Program-made: the position numbers and the translations under genes
NCBI GenBank assembly: GCA_034678805.1
Contig: JAXDBN010000263.1
Span: forward strand, 1 to 17,905
DNA from: PHAA01 sp034678805
Lineage (GTDB): Bacteria > Bacillota > Syntrophomonadia > Syntrophomonadales > Syntrophomonadaceae
DNA length: 17,905 bases
Direction of reading: 5' to 3'
The notes under the pieces: generated by a model
The model's input: only the letters and a program-made list of their open reading frames with translations
Told to the model about the DNA's origin: nothing
Databases searched by the model: none
Shown here: positions 6,547-13,262 of the stretch, piece by piece
How positions within the stretch are numbered: the first letter of the stretch is position 1
How the letters are laid out: each line of letters begins with the position of its first letter

Positions 6547-7686
6547 ATGGATTTTACTTTTACCGATGAGCAAGAACTGGTGCGCGCCAATATGAGGGAG
6601 TTTGCCCTCACATATGTGGAACCAGTTGCTGTAGAATTAGACGAGACTGCCCGTTATCCTAAAGAAATAATAGAAAAGCTGGCTGAAGGTGGCTGGATGG
6701 GGATGCCCTTCCCGCAAGAATATGGGGGACAGGGCTCTGATTACCTCTCATATACCATCGCAGTCGAGGAACTTTCGCGCTCTTGTGCGGCTACAGGTTT
6801 TACCATGTCAGTTCATACCGGCTTGGCTTTAACACCAATATTACTCTTCGGCAGCGAAGAGCAAAAGAAAACCTATCTTACTCCACTGGCTCAGGGTAAA
6901 CACCTAGGGGCATTTGCTCTTACCGAGCCCGGGGCCGGCACTGATGTAGGAGCTGCAGTTACCACGGCTGTGCTGGACGGGGATGAGTATGTTTTGAACG
7001 GAACCAAAACATTCTGCTCCAATGGTCCGGTAGCCGATACTTACGTAACCTTTGCCTGGACAGATAAGTCCGCGGGGGCAAAGGGAATGAGTGCTTTTAT
7101 AGTGCCTAAAGGCACGCCCGGACTAAAAGTCGGCAGCCACTTTATGAAAATGGGAATCAGGGCTTCCCAGACTTCGGAAATAATCTTCCAGGACTGTCGC
7201 ATCCCCAAAGCCAATTTGCTGGGCGGTGAAGGCAATGGCATGAAGATCGCCATGAACTGCTTCGACCATGGCCGCATCGGGATAGCCGCTCAGTCTGTCG
7301 GTATAATCCAGGCAGCGCTGGATGAATGTATCAGTTACTCGAAACAGCGGATCCAATTCGGCAAGCCCATATCTAAAAACCAGGCTGTGCAATGGTGGCT
7401 GGTGGATATGGCTACTGATCTGCAAGCCTGCCGTTTCCTGACCTATCATGCCGCCTGGCTCAAGGATCAGGGCAAGCCTTTCACCAAGGAGGCTTCCATG
7501 GCCAAGCTGTTCTGTGCCGAAGCAGCTATGAAACATACCGTTAAAGCTGTCCAGGTACACGGCGGCTATGGTTACGTAAAAGGAGTTAAGGTAGAACGTT
7601 TAATGCGTGATGCCAAGATTACCGAAATCTATGAGGGAAGTTCTGAAGCTCAGAGAATGGTAATCGGCGGCAGCATCCTGCGGTAA
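6547..7686 (+). CDS. Acyl-CoA dehydrogenase (short-chain/butyryl-CoA type)
   Basis: A 379-residue FAD enzyme, the normal length of short-chain acyl-CoA dehydrogenases. N-terminal helical domain: MDFTFTDEQELVR and GWMGMPFPQEYGG. Flavin-binding middle: FALTEPGAGTDVGA. C-terminal helical domain: SKQRIQFGKPISKNQAVQ, VQVHGGYGYVK, and TEIYEGSSEAQR, where the Glu of YEG (about residue 363) is the catalytic base that takes the alpha proton. It oxidises acyl-CoA to trans-2-enoyl-CoA, passing electrons to ETF, or runs in reverse in butyrate formation. No ETF, thiolase, crotonase or CoA-transferase gene is adjacent, so it is a single-gene unit. AAAGGAGG (6533-6540) with 6 nt spacing fixes the start. Chain-length preference cannot be decided; glutaryl-CoA or branched-chain substrates remain possible. 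Confidence 0.93.
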   Translation: MDFTFTDEQELVRANMREFALTYVEPVAVELDETARYPKEIIEKLAEGGWMGMPFPQEYGGQGSDYLSYTIAVEELSRSCAATGFTMSVHTGLALTPILLFGSEEQKKTYLTPLAQGKHLGAFALTEPGAGTDVGAAVTTAVLDGDEYVLNGTKTFCSNGPVADTYVTFAWTDKSAGAKGMSAFIVPKGTPGLKVGSHFMKMGIRASQTSEIIFQDCRIPKANLLGGEGNGMKIAMNCFDHGRIGIAAQSVGIIQAALDECISYSKQRIQFGKPISKNQAVQWWLVDMATDLQACRFLTYHAAWLKDQGKPFTKEASMAKLFCAEAAMKHTVKAVQVHGGYGYVKGVKVERLMRDAKITEIYEGSSEAQRMVIGGSILR

Positions 7687-7700
7687 TAATATACGTTAAA

Positions 7701-7728
7701 CTGGACAGGGGCTGGGACTCCTGTCCAG
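7701..7728 (+). repeat. 9-bp hairpin after the acyl-CoA dehydrogenase gene
   Basis: CTGGACAGG (7701-7709) pairs perfectly with CCTGTCCAG (7720-7728) across a 10-nt loop, 14 nt after the stop codon. No T-run follows, so it may protect the 3' end, or work together with the larger palindrome just downstream. Confidence 0.5.
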
Positions 7729-7733
7729 AGTTG

Positions 7734-7835
7734 AAAAAGGCTGATAGCGGCGTTAATACGGTAATCCCATGCAAGCGACGTACTTATGTACGCCTCAATC
7801 ACGGGCTTACCGTCGCCTTGCTCTAAGCCTTTTTT
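7734..7835. repeat. Long imperfect palindromic element (possible repeat family or large terminator)
   Basis: The outer arms AAAAAGGCT (7734-7742) and AGCCTTTTT (7826-7834) are exact inverses. Inside, GGCG (7749-7752) pairs with CGCC (7814-7817), ACGGTAA (7758-7764) with TTACCGT (7807-7813), CCC (7766-7768) with GGG (7803-7805), and the tip CGTAC-TTAT-GTACG (7779-7792) forms its own hairpin. The arms include a 5-nt bulge and single mismatches. In plus-strand RNA it ends in six U residues, so it can terminate the acyl-CoA dehydrogenase transcript. Its size and nested layout also resemble dispersed palindromic elements of bacterial genomes; a second copy is not visible in this window. The region from here to 7975 holds no other gene. 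Confidence 0.6.
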
Positions 7836-7877
7836 GGCCGGTTTGTACTTATACAGACTTTTTAACATGCTGATCCT

Positions 7878-7905
7878 TTTACAGTTAAAGCGTTTTTCTT
7901 GTATT
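7878..7905 (+). promoter_or_regulatory. Possible promoter of the nucleotidase gene
   Basis: TTTACA (7878-7883) and TGTATT (7900-7905) are 16 bases apart, about 70 nt before the GTG start. The -10 match is only 4 of 6, so this is tentative. Confidence 0.3.
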
Positions 7906-7975
7906 TTCAACCAGTGATGATCAGGCAGGTCTATACTGCCGTTGTTGCCAGACTAGTCAAGAAAGGAAGATATCA

Positions 7976-8575
7976 GTGAGGATCGGCATCGATATTGATA
8001 ATACCATAACCGATACCCGGGAATTAATGATTGAATGGTCTCGTGCGTATGCCGTGGCTAAAGGTCTATCCACCCATTTTGACCTCGGTAAATACACCCT
8101 GGAAGAAGCCCTGCTCTGGAAGGCGGAGGAATTACAATCTTTCCGTAATGACCTGCCTGATATCTACCGCCAGGTTGCACCCAAACCCCATGCCTTGGAG
8201 GTCATCCAGGCACTGTATCAGAACCATTATATAATCTTGATTACCTCCCGCAACCAACGCAATCTATTAATCAAAGACATAACCCTGGAATGGCTGAACC
8301 GTCATCAGGTAGCTTACCACGAGTTAGTGATGAACAATACCGAGAATATGCACCACTTCAATAAACTGGCCACTTGCCTTGACCACCGGGTTGAATTGAT
8401 GATTGAGGACCATGATGGCCAGGCGCTTGAACTTAGCCGGTTCTTCCCGGTCATATTGTTTGACTACCCTTATAACGTCTACCTTGAAGCCAACAATATC
8501 ATACGGGTTCACGATTGGCTTGAGGTTAAGCCGGTCGTTAACCATCTCGCCGTCAAAGCTGCCCCCAAAAACTAA
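7976..8575 (+). CDS. HAD-type 5'-nucleotidase (NT5C/YqfW-like)
   Basis: A 199-residue protein opening with MRIGIDIDNTITDT, which carries the DxD nucleophile pair (Asp6, Asp8) of the HAD fold with the second motif Asn-Thr typical of deoxyribonucleotidase-like proteins. Motif II is IILITSR (Ser91), the motif III Lys is probably Lys130 in HFNKLATCL, and motif IV is MIEDHDGQAL (Glu144, Asp145). Length and layout match the bacterial NT5C/YqfW-type putative nucleotidases that would dephosphorylate nucleoside monophosphates in the cytoplasm; the substrate is inferred. The start is GTG, with AAAGGAAG 6 nt before it; no ATG occurs near the motif-bearing N-terminus. It appears to be a single gene between the palindromic element and the peptidase gene. 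Confidence 0.82.
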   Translation: MRIGIDIDNTITDTRELMIEWSRAYAVAKGLSTHFDLGKYTLEEALLWKAEELQSFRNDLPDIYRQVAPKPHALEVIQALYQNHYIILITSRNQRNLLIKDITLEWLNRHQVAYHELVMNNTENMHHFNKLATCLDHRVELMIEDHDGQALELSRFFPVILFDYPYNVYLEANNIIRVHDWLEVKPVVNHLAVKAAPKN

Positions 8576-8597
8576 ATTCCTCTCTTGAGCCTCAACA

Positions 8598-8731
8598 TTT
8601 ACCATTCTTTATGTTTACCAGCGATTGTCACAATTTACCACCCCGACTGTTCCACACCCTGTTAAGTCAGGTGTATCCGCCCTCTGCGCCCTTCAATCAC
8701 CTAATCCGCCATCAATTGTCCATATTTACCA
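8598..8731 (+). repeat. Four direct copies of TTTACCA upstream of the NlpC/P60 gene
   Basis: The heptamer TTTACCA occurs at 8598-8604, 8614-8620, 8634-8640 and 8725-8731, all on the plus strand. The last two belong to a longer direct repeat, ATTGTC-N4-TTTACCA-like, matching at 14 of 17 positions (8624-8640 and 8715-8731). The copies fill the 275-nt gap between the nucleotidase and the peptidase gene, where no gene is seen, and could be binding sites for a regulator of the peptidase gene. No clear sigma-A promoter is visible here. Confidence 0.5.
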
Positions 8732-8850
8732 AAAGGTAGTAAGTAATTTAAGTTGAATGTTGATGTGGGGAGACGTTAATGAAATGTTTGAAGGTTGCAA
8801 AATTGAATATTTATAGTTTTCTCATACCTGACTTTAGAAAGGAGGAACTG

Positions 8851-9819
8851 ATGTTAACATTACGTAGCAAACATTTGGTTTTATTGTGTGTATTAGCATT
8901 ACTCGTGGTTGCTGTAATGCCTTGGCCGGCTCAGGCCAGTGATTACGGTACAACCGATCTGACCTTTGATAGCCGGGGATCCGCCGTCAGTCAGCTGCAG
9001 CAGGATCTTACCACGTTAGGATTCTATAATTGCAGTATTGACGGATGGTTTGGCCCCAAAACTAATGATGCAGCAGTGAATTTTCAAGAATCCCAGGGAC
9101 TGAAAACGGACGGCATTGTTGGCCCAGTAACCAAGACAGCCCTGAATGCTGCATTAATAGGAAGCGGAAGTACTTATACATCAAGTGACAGCGATTATAA
9201 TAGTCACGAGAAACCCATAGTGGATTCTCTCCGTGCCAGTTATAATGGCAGTTTGGGTGAGGCCCTGGTAGGTCGCGCTATATGGTATATGGAATACGGT
9301 TTTATGAAATACGGGCACACAAAATACGCCACTACCGGATATATTGACTGCTCTAATTTTGTATCGTTGGTATATAAAGATTTCGGATATTCGATAACTT
9401 CAGCAGCCCGCAATTATGGGACAGTAGGTACTACAGTCCAAGGGGTCTACTCCACGCGGATTAGTGGCACCTCAAAGTATACACTGGTTGGAGTGGATAA
9501 GCTGAAACCAGGGGACATTTTTACGTTTTGGAATGCAGATCGGACCGGGATAGGTCATGTGGCTATCTACATGGGGAAAGTAGATGGAAAGCCATGCATT
9601 ATTAATACCTGCAAAGGCCGCCCCACCGCTATAGGAATAATCAACAGCTTTTCCTACTGGTATGGCTCCAGCTTGAAAGAGGTACGCAGGGTATTACCTT
9701 CCAGCGCTTACGCATCTAACGCCGCTATAAATGCCGGAGGGCCGGTTATACCTGAAGTATATAAAATTACTCCTGACCGCAAGATTGTGCTGCCTCAATA
9801 TCTGAAAACTGGTTTCTAA
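8851..9819 (+). CDS. Secreted NlpC/P60 peptidoglycan hydrolase with N-terminal peptidoglycan-binding domain
   Basis: 322 residues. A classical signal peptide (MLTLRSKH, hydrophobic LVLLCVLALLVVAV, likely cleavage after AQA at residue 29) sends it outside. Residues about 37-101 form a PG_binding_1 domain (GSAVSQLQQDLTTLGFY, DGWFGPKT, LKTDGIVGPVT). Residues about 130-290 form an NlpC/P60-like Cys peptidase with Cys167 in YIDCSNFVSLVY, His236 in GIGHVAIYMG and a third polar residue near Asn252. The family cuts D-Glu-diaminopimelate-type bonds in wall peptides; in sporulating bacteria such enzymes act in wall turnover or spore germination. Start: the frame opens at an ATG at 8779 that also has a ribosome-like GGGGAG, but AAAGGAGG and the signal peptide favour 8851. 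Monocistronic, with a shared terminator downstream. Confidence 0.88.
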   Translation: MLTLRSKHLVLLCVLALLVVAVMPWPAQASDYGTTDLTFDSRGSAVSQLQQDLTTLGFYNCSIDGWFGPKTNDAAVNFQESQGLKTDGIVGPVTKTALNAALIGSGSTYTSSDSDYNSHEKPIVDSLRASYNGSLGEALVGRAIWYMEYGFMKYGHTKYATTGYIDCSNFVSLVYKDFGYSITSAARNYGTVGTTVQGVYSTRISGTSKYTLVGVDKLKPGDIFTFWNADRTGIGHVAIYMGKVDGKPCIINTCKGRPTAIGIINSFSYWYGSSLKEVRRVLPSSAYASNAAINAGGPVIPEVYKITPDRKIVLPQYLKTGF

Positions 9820-9860
9820 AAAGTCCAGCTTCTCTTTATCAATGCGTCTCCTAAACATAA

Positions 9861-9889
9861 GACCCTTCACCGTTTTTTCGGGAAGGGTC
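9861..9889. terminator. Bidirectional terminator between convergent genes
   Basis: GACCCTTC (9861-9868) pairs with GAAGGGTC (9882-9889), and inside it CCG pairs with CGG around a T6 loop; one A is bulged. It lies between the peptidase gene and the convergent membrane-protein gene. The T-tracts are modest on both sides. Confidence 0.75.
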
Positions 9890-9920
9890 CTCTATTTAAT
9901 GAATGCTTTGATTTATTGCT

Positions 9921-10355
9921 CTACACAAAAAAGGCCAGGCTAACCAAAACCAGCAAGGAATGGGTAAAGAATAATACCGCGCTGATTCTCTCGAGCGGCC
10001 AGGAGAAAACCTGGCTGAGCAGGAAATTACCATTGAAAAAACGCCTCAATCCCAATCCTACAAGGGTCAAGTGAAAGACCTCAACCGGAATAAATAAAAG
10101 GGTCAGCATATATATAACCGGATTGGGTATTAACGTCAAGGTGAGATAAAAGTACAAAGCCTCCAATCCCACTGATGACAATAACATTATCCATAAATAA
10201 GTCTTGCTGGGGGCTCCGGTTGCTATAATCCAATTAGCCAAAGACCTGATTAGCTCCAGCTCGAAAGCCCGGGGCACTTCTCTTATGATTTTCAAAAAAT
10301 AGAAAGAGTACAGCAGGAAGATCAGCCCTGCCATCGTCCCCAGGATAAGAGTCAT
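9921..10355 (-). CDS. Small integral membrane protein of unknown function
   Basis: A 144-residue, very hydrophobic protein with about four membrane segments (approximately residues 2-22, 52-73, 78-101 and 120-143) and short loops; it holds no motif that I recognise. It is the last gene of the MoxR-VWA-kinase operon and starts 29 nt after the kinase stop codon, with AGGTGGTG 4 nt before the ATG. The hydrophobic profile is compatible with a small helper or anchor protein, but no function can be stated. A weak hairpin with a T5 tail lies between it and the kinase gene, so its expression may be lower than that of the genes upstream. Confidence 0.7.
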   Translation of the reverse strand: MTLILGTMAGLIFLLYSFYFLKIIREVPRAFELELIRSLANWIIATGAPSKTYLWIMLLSSVGLEALYFYLTLTLIPNPVIYMLTLLFIPVEVFHLTLVGLGLRRFFNGNFLLSQVFSWPLERISAVLFFTHSLLVLVSLAFFV

Positions 10356-10374
10356 AATTCACCACCTGACCAAT

Positions 10375-10398
10375 TTAAAAACGGCTAGCGGGCTGCCG
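10375..10398 (-). terminator. Possible weak intra-operon terminator after the kinase gene
   Basis: On the minus strand CGGC and GCCG flank a short loop that can extend pairing by two more bases, overlap the kinase stop codon, and are followed by TTTTT. The stem is short, so only partial termination is plausible. Confidence 0.3.
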
Positions 10399-11035
10399 CT
10401 TTTTCCTTAGAAGTAATCTGTATTGCCCGCGTAATCTCCTGCATCATAAAATCACGGTCTTGGGATCTATGCACATAATCCAGGTGGTCTACATTAAGTA
10501 CCAGTAATTTTCCTAATTTATAGTCCTGGTAGTTTTTTTCATAGAACTGGTTCAACATATCCCAGTATTCGCGCTCTACTTCCATCTCGTCCGTGCGGCC
10601 CCGCCGATGGATTCGTCTAATCGCTTCATCGGTGTTCACCCTGAGGTAAACCATGAGTTTAGGTACCTTAACCTGGTCCAAAAAGGTATGCAGCAAGTTG
10701 TTATAAACTGCATATTCTTCCGGGCTAAGATATTTATGATTAAGGTACATCATGGCAAATATTATGTCGGAATAGATGGAACGGTCCATAACCGCCCGGC
10801 CTACCTTCATTGCATATTTATATTGCTTAAAACGATTGGTCAGGAAGTTGACCTGCATGGCGAAAGCCCATTTTTCGCGGTCGTGAAAAAATTTGTGCAG
10901 CAGGCGATATTCATCATCGAACATCTCATCAAACGGTTTTAATCCCATTTCTTCACTGATAATTCTTACCAGACTGGATTTCCCAACCCCGGTAACCCCA
11001 TCTACCACTATTTCAACCTGATTTTCAGTACGCAA
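10385..11035 (-). CDS. Deoxynucleoside kinase family protein
   Basis: A 216-residue P-loop kinase. Visible motifs: Walker A GVTGVGKS (13-20), a DRSIYSD (84-90) matching the ERS/DRS motif that positions the nucleoside, and the Arg-rich LID RRIHRRGR (140-147). These are the marks of the deoxynucleoside kinase family, which phosphorylates deoxynucleosides with ATP for DNA-precursor salvage. Which base is accepted cannot be read. The start is TTG with AAGGAG 7 nt upstream, and the gene overlaps the end of the VWA gene by 11 nt, so translation is probably coupled. The pairing of this kinase with a MoxR-VWA module is unusual. A thymidylate-kinase-like role is the main alternative. Confidence 0.85.
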   Translation of the reverse strand: MRTENQVEIVVDGVTGVGKSSLVRIISEEMGLKPFDEMFDDEYRLLHKFFHDREKWAFAMQVNFLTNRFKQYKYAMKVGRAVMDRSIYSDIIFAMMYLNHKYLSPEEYAVYNNLLHTFLDQVKVPKLMVYLRVNTDEAIRRIHRRGRTDEMEVEREYWDMLNQFYEKNYQDYKLGKLLVLNVDHLDYVHRSQDRDFMMQEITRAIQITSKEKAAAR

Positions 11036-12251
11036 CCTTATTCTCCTTTCCCACCCGCGACCGGCTCTTCAATTTACCTATCGAGCGCTCCAATCCTTCT
11101 ACGGTCAGTTCTTCCATGGGGAAGACCTTCCTTATAGCAGCAATGGTGAACGCACCTTCCATTCGATCCCAGAATCTTGAGGCAATCGGATTTAGCCAGA
11201 CCGAATACTCGAAATGCTGACGCAAGCGCCGCAGCCACTCTATACCGGCCAGCTCATTATCCAGATCCCAATCGATAATGCCGCCGGGACGCATTAATTC
11301 AGCGTAACCCATACTGGCGTCACCAACAATTATTACCCGGTAATTGGAATCATAAGTGTGCAGGATATGTTCGGTATGGACATAGTCGCGCCGGCTGCAG
11401 CCGGGGTCATTGTATAGCCAATCATAAATGCAGTTGTGGAAATAAAATATCTTTAAATCCTTAAAATGATTGGATTTATTAACAGCGGTGAACAACTGAT
11501 TGCATAAGCGGGTATAGGGCCACATAGAACCGCCCGCATCCATGAGCAGCATTACTTTCATACTGTTAACCCGGGGACGGGCCCACATCAATTCCAGCCG
11601 GCCGGCATTCTGACAGGTCTTGTCAATGGTACCATCCAGGTCCAGTTCTTCCCGGGCCGCGTCCATTCGGGTGGTAAACTGCCGCAGCTTGCGCAGGGCT
11701 ATCTGGAACTGCCTGATACCTAAGGTCTCATCCGTCCTGAATTCCTGAAAACGCCTCATCCCTGCTACCTTAACCGCAGAGAGGTTGCGGGTATCGCCGC
11801 CAATGCGGATACCTCCCGGATGATACCCGGAATGTCCAAAGGGAGAGGTGCCACCTGTTCCCACCCAGCGGTTACCACCATGATGCTGCTCGTTTTGCTC
11901 AGCCAATCGTTCCGCCAGCATCCGCTTCATTTCCTCAATATCCAGCTGACGATGATTTTGCCGCATGGCTTCGGTTATTTCCAGAGGCGGTACTTCCCGG
12001 TTGAGCCAATCCCATATTTTTTCAGGCAATCCTTCTACAGATTCCAGGTCTTTAAAATAACTGGCAAAAGCAAGGTCGAACCGGTCATAATGAGCTTCCG
12101 TTTTAACCAGCAAGGCGCGGCACAGATAATAGAATCCGGTGAGGCTGGAACCTGCCATACCCTGATCCAGGGCCTCCATCAAGTCTTGCCATTCGTTCAG
12201 GGAAACCGGGACACCAACATCTTTTAAATAATAATAAAAGCCGGTAAACAA
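11025..12251 (-). CDS. VWA domain protein, CoxE-like (MoxR partner)
   Basis: A 408-residue protein without signal peptide or membrane segment. N-terminal about 115 residues are helical and resemble the N-terminal part of CoxE/YehP-like proteins; residues 121-155 form a Gly/His-rich flexible linker; the von Willebrand A domain follows, with a MIDAS metal site DAGGS (Asp238, Gly240, Ser242) and a second loop GDASMG (Asp311). Family members work with a MoxR-type AAA+ ATPase to insert cofactors or remodel a client protein; the CoxD/CoxE pair in carbon monoxide dehydrogenase maturation is the best-known case. The ATPase gene lies 9 nt upstream, so they form a typical pair. The client is not identified; no molybdenum hydroxylase or methanol dehydrogenase gene is near. 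TTG start with AGGAG 6 nt upstream. Confidence 0.88.
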   Translation of the reverse strand: MFTGFYYYLKDVGVPVSLNEWQDLMEALDQGMAGSSLTGFYYLCRALLVKTEAHYDRFDLAFASYFKDLESVEGLPEKIWDWLNREVPPLEITEAMRQNHRQLDIEEMKRMLAERLAEQNEQHHGGNRWVGTGGTSPFGHSGYHPGGIRIGGDTRNLSAVKVAGMRRFQEFRTDETLGIRQFQIALRKLRQFTTRMDAAREELDLDGTIDKTCQNAGRLELMWARPRVNSMKVMLLMDAGGSMWPYTRLCNQLFTAVNKSNHFKDLKIFYFHNCIYDWLYNDPGCSRRDYVHTEHILHTYDSNYRVIIVGDASMGYAELMRPGGIIDWDLDNELAGIEWLRRLRQHFEYSVWLNPIASRFWDRMEGAFTIAAIRKVFPMEELTVEGLERSIGKLKSRSRVGKENKVAY

Positions 12252-12260
12252 TTTATTCTC

Positions 12261-13127
12261 CTAACGCCAAACAGTGGAACGCTGATTAGGTCTATTCTGG
12301 GTTTTAGTATGGAGCCCATTTAACAAAAGATCGAGGTCCTCATTCTTTTTCAATAGCACACCTAAGAAAGGTATGTCCTGTTTTATCTTGGCAGGACTGA
12401 TCCCGCCGACTACCAGTGCCTGCAGCCAGTCGATCAATTCGCTGGTACTGGGCTTCTTTTGAACATTGGTCAGGTTACGCAGCATATAGAAGGTCTCCAT
12501 GGCCTGCTCCAGCAAACGCTTGTCTAGCTGGGGGTGATGCACCATTATAATACGTTCCATCTCCTCGGGGTCGGGGAAAGCGATGTAATGGAAGATACAC
12601 CGGCGCAAGAAAGCATCAGGCAACTCCTTTTCAGCATTACTGGTGATAATTACAATCGGCCGGGTTATAGCGGAAATGGTCTCCTTGGTCTCCGGTATAT
12701 AATAGCTCATCTGGTCCAGTTCCCACAGCAAGTCATTGGGAAACTCCAGATCGGCTTTATCAATTTCATCAATCAGGAGCACCACCTGATCATAGCTCTG
12801 AAAGGCCTCGCCCAATTTACCGGTCTTGATATACTGCTTGATATTAGCTACGTCATGGTCCTTGAACTGGCTGTCATATAACCTTTGCACGGTGTCGTAA
12901 ACGTATAGCCCCTCTTGAGCTTTAGTGGTGGACTTTATGTTCCAAATAATCAGATTTTTATCCAGGGCTTCGGCTATACTCTGAGCCAGCATGGTCTTGC
13001 CGGTGCCTGGTTCTCCTTTTATCAGCAGCGGCTTACCCAGGGCAATAGCAATGTTGACACTATTCCTCAACTCATCGCTGACAATGTATTGGGCTGACCC
13101 TTTATATTGGGCCAATTTCGACGTCAT
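12261..13127 (-). CDS. MoxR-type AAA+ ATPase
   Basis: A 288-residue AAA+ protein with Walker A GEPGTGKT (38-45), Walker B LLIDEID (Asp120, Glu121), sensor-1 Asn in ITSNAEKELP (164), and the Arg pair of DAFLRRC (175-176). It is the MoxR/CoxD type, which forms hexameric rings that use ATP to remodel the client of the adjacent VWA protein. Start: the frame is open to 13220, but GGAGG with 10 nt spacing precedes the ATG at 13127 and the predicted promoter lies between 13171 and 13199, inside the longer frame, so the short form is chosen. First gene of the operon that continues with the VWA protein, kinase and membrane protein. Confidence 0.92.
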   Translation of the reverse strand: MTSKLAQYKGSAQYIVSDELRNSVNIAIALGKPLLIKGEPGTGKTMLAQSIAEALDKNLIIWNIKSTTKAQEGLYVYDTVQRLYDSQFKDHDVANIKQYIKTGKLGEAFQSYDQVVLLIDEIDKADLEFPNDLLWELDQMSYYIPETKETISAITRPIVIITSNAEKELPDAFLRRCIFHYIAFPDPEEMERIIMVHHPQLDKRLLEQAMETFYMLRNLTNVQKKPSTSELIDWLQALVVGGISPAKIKQDIPFLGVLLKKNEDLDLLLNGLHTKTQNRPNQRSTVWR

Positions 13128-13170
13128 ACTAATGTTTCCTCCTGTTCTCTCTGTCATTTTACCAACTTGA

Positions 13171-13199
13171 ATCATAGCAGATATTGGGATGACCGTCAA
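13171..13199 (-). promoter_or_regulatory. Sigma-A-type promoter of the MoxR operon
   Basis: On the minus strand TTGACG (complement of 13194-13199) and TATGAT (complement of 13171-13176) are separated by 17 bases, each with one mismatch to consensus. The predicted start is near 13164, about 37 nt before the MoxR ATG. An inverted pair AACCGGT and ACCGGTT (13202-13237) lies directly upstream of the -35 box. Confidence 0.7.
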
Positions 13200-13201
13200 C
13201 G

Positions 13202-13237
13202 CAACCGGTCCGCGGCACATCTTGTATAAACACCGGT
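13202..13237. repeat. Inverted repeat AACCGGT-N22-ACCGGTT upstream of the MoxR promoter
   Basis: The 7-base arms are exact inverses, with a 22-base centre, in the short gap between the flavoprotein stop codon and the MoxR promoter. No U-tract follows, so it is a weak terminator candidate; its place just before the -35 box would also suit an operator. Confidence 0.35.
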
Positions 13238-13262
13238 TTGACCGGGTCTTTGTTCACCCTTG

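Noticed and set aside
7650..7910. 86-residue minus-strand frame crossing the palindromic element
   Set aside because: It overlaps the end of the acyl-CoA dehydrogenase gene, lacks a convincing ribosome site, and its sequence is a by-product of the inverted repeat.
12534..12881. 115-residue plus-strand frame inside the MoxR gene
   Set aside because: Antisense shadow of a well-conserved AAA+ protein.
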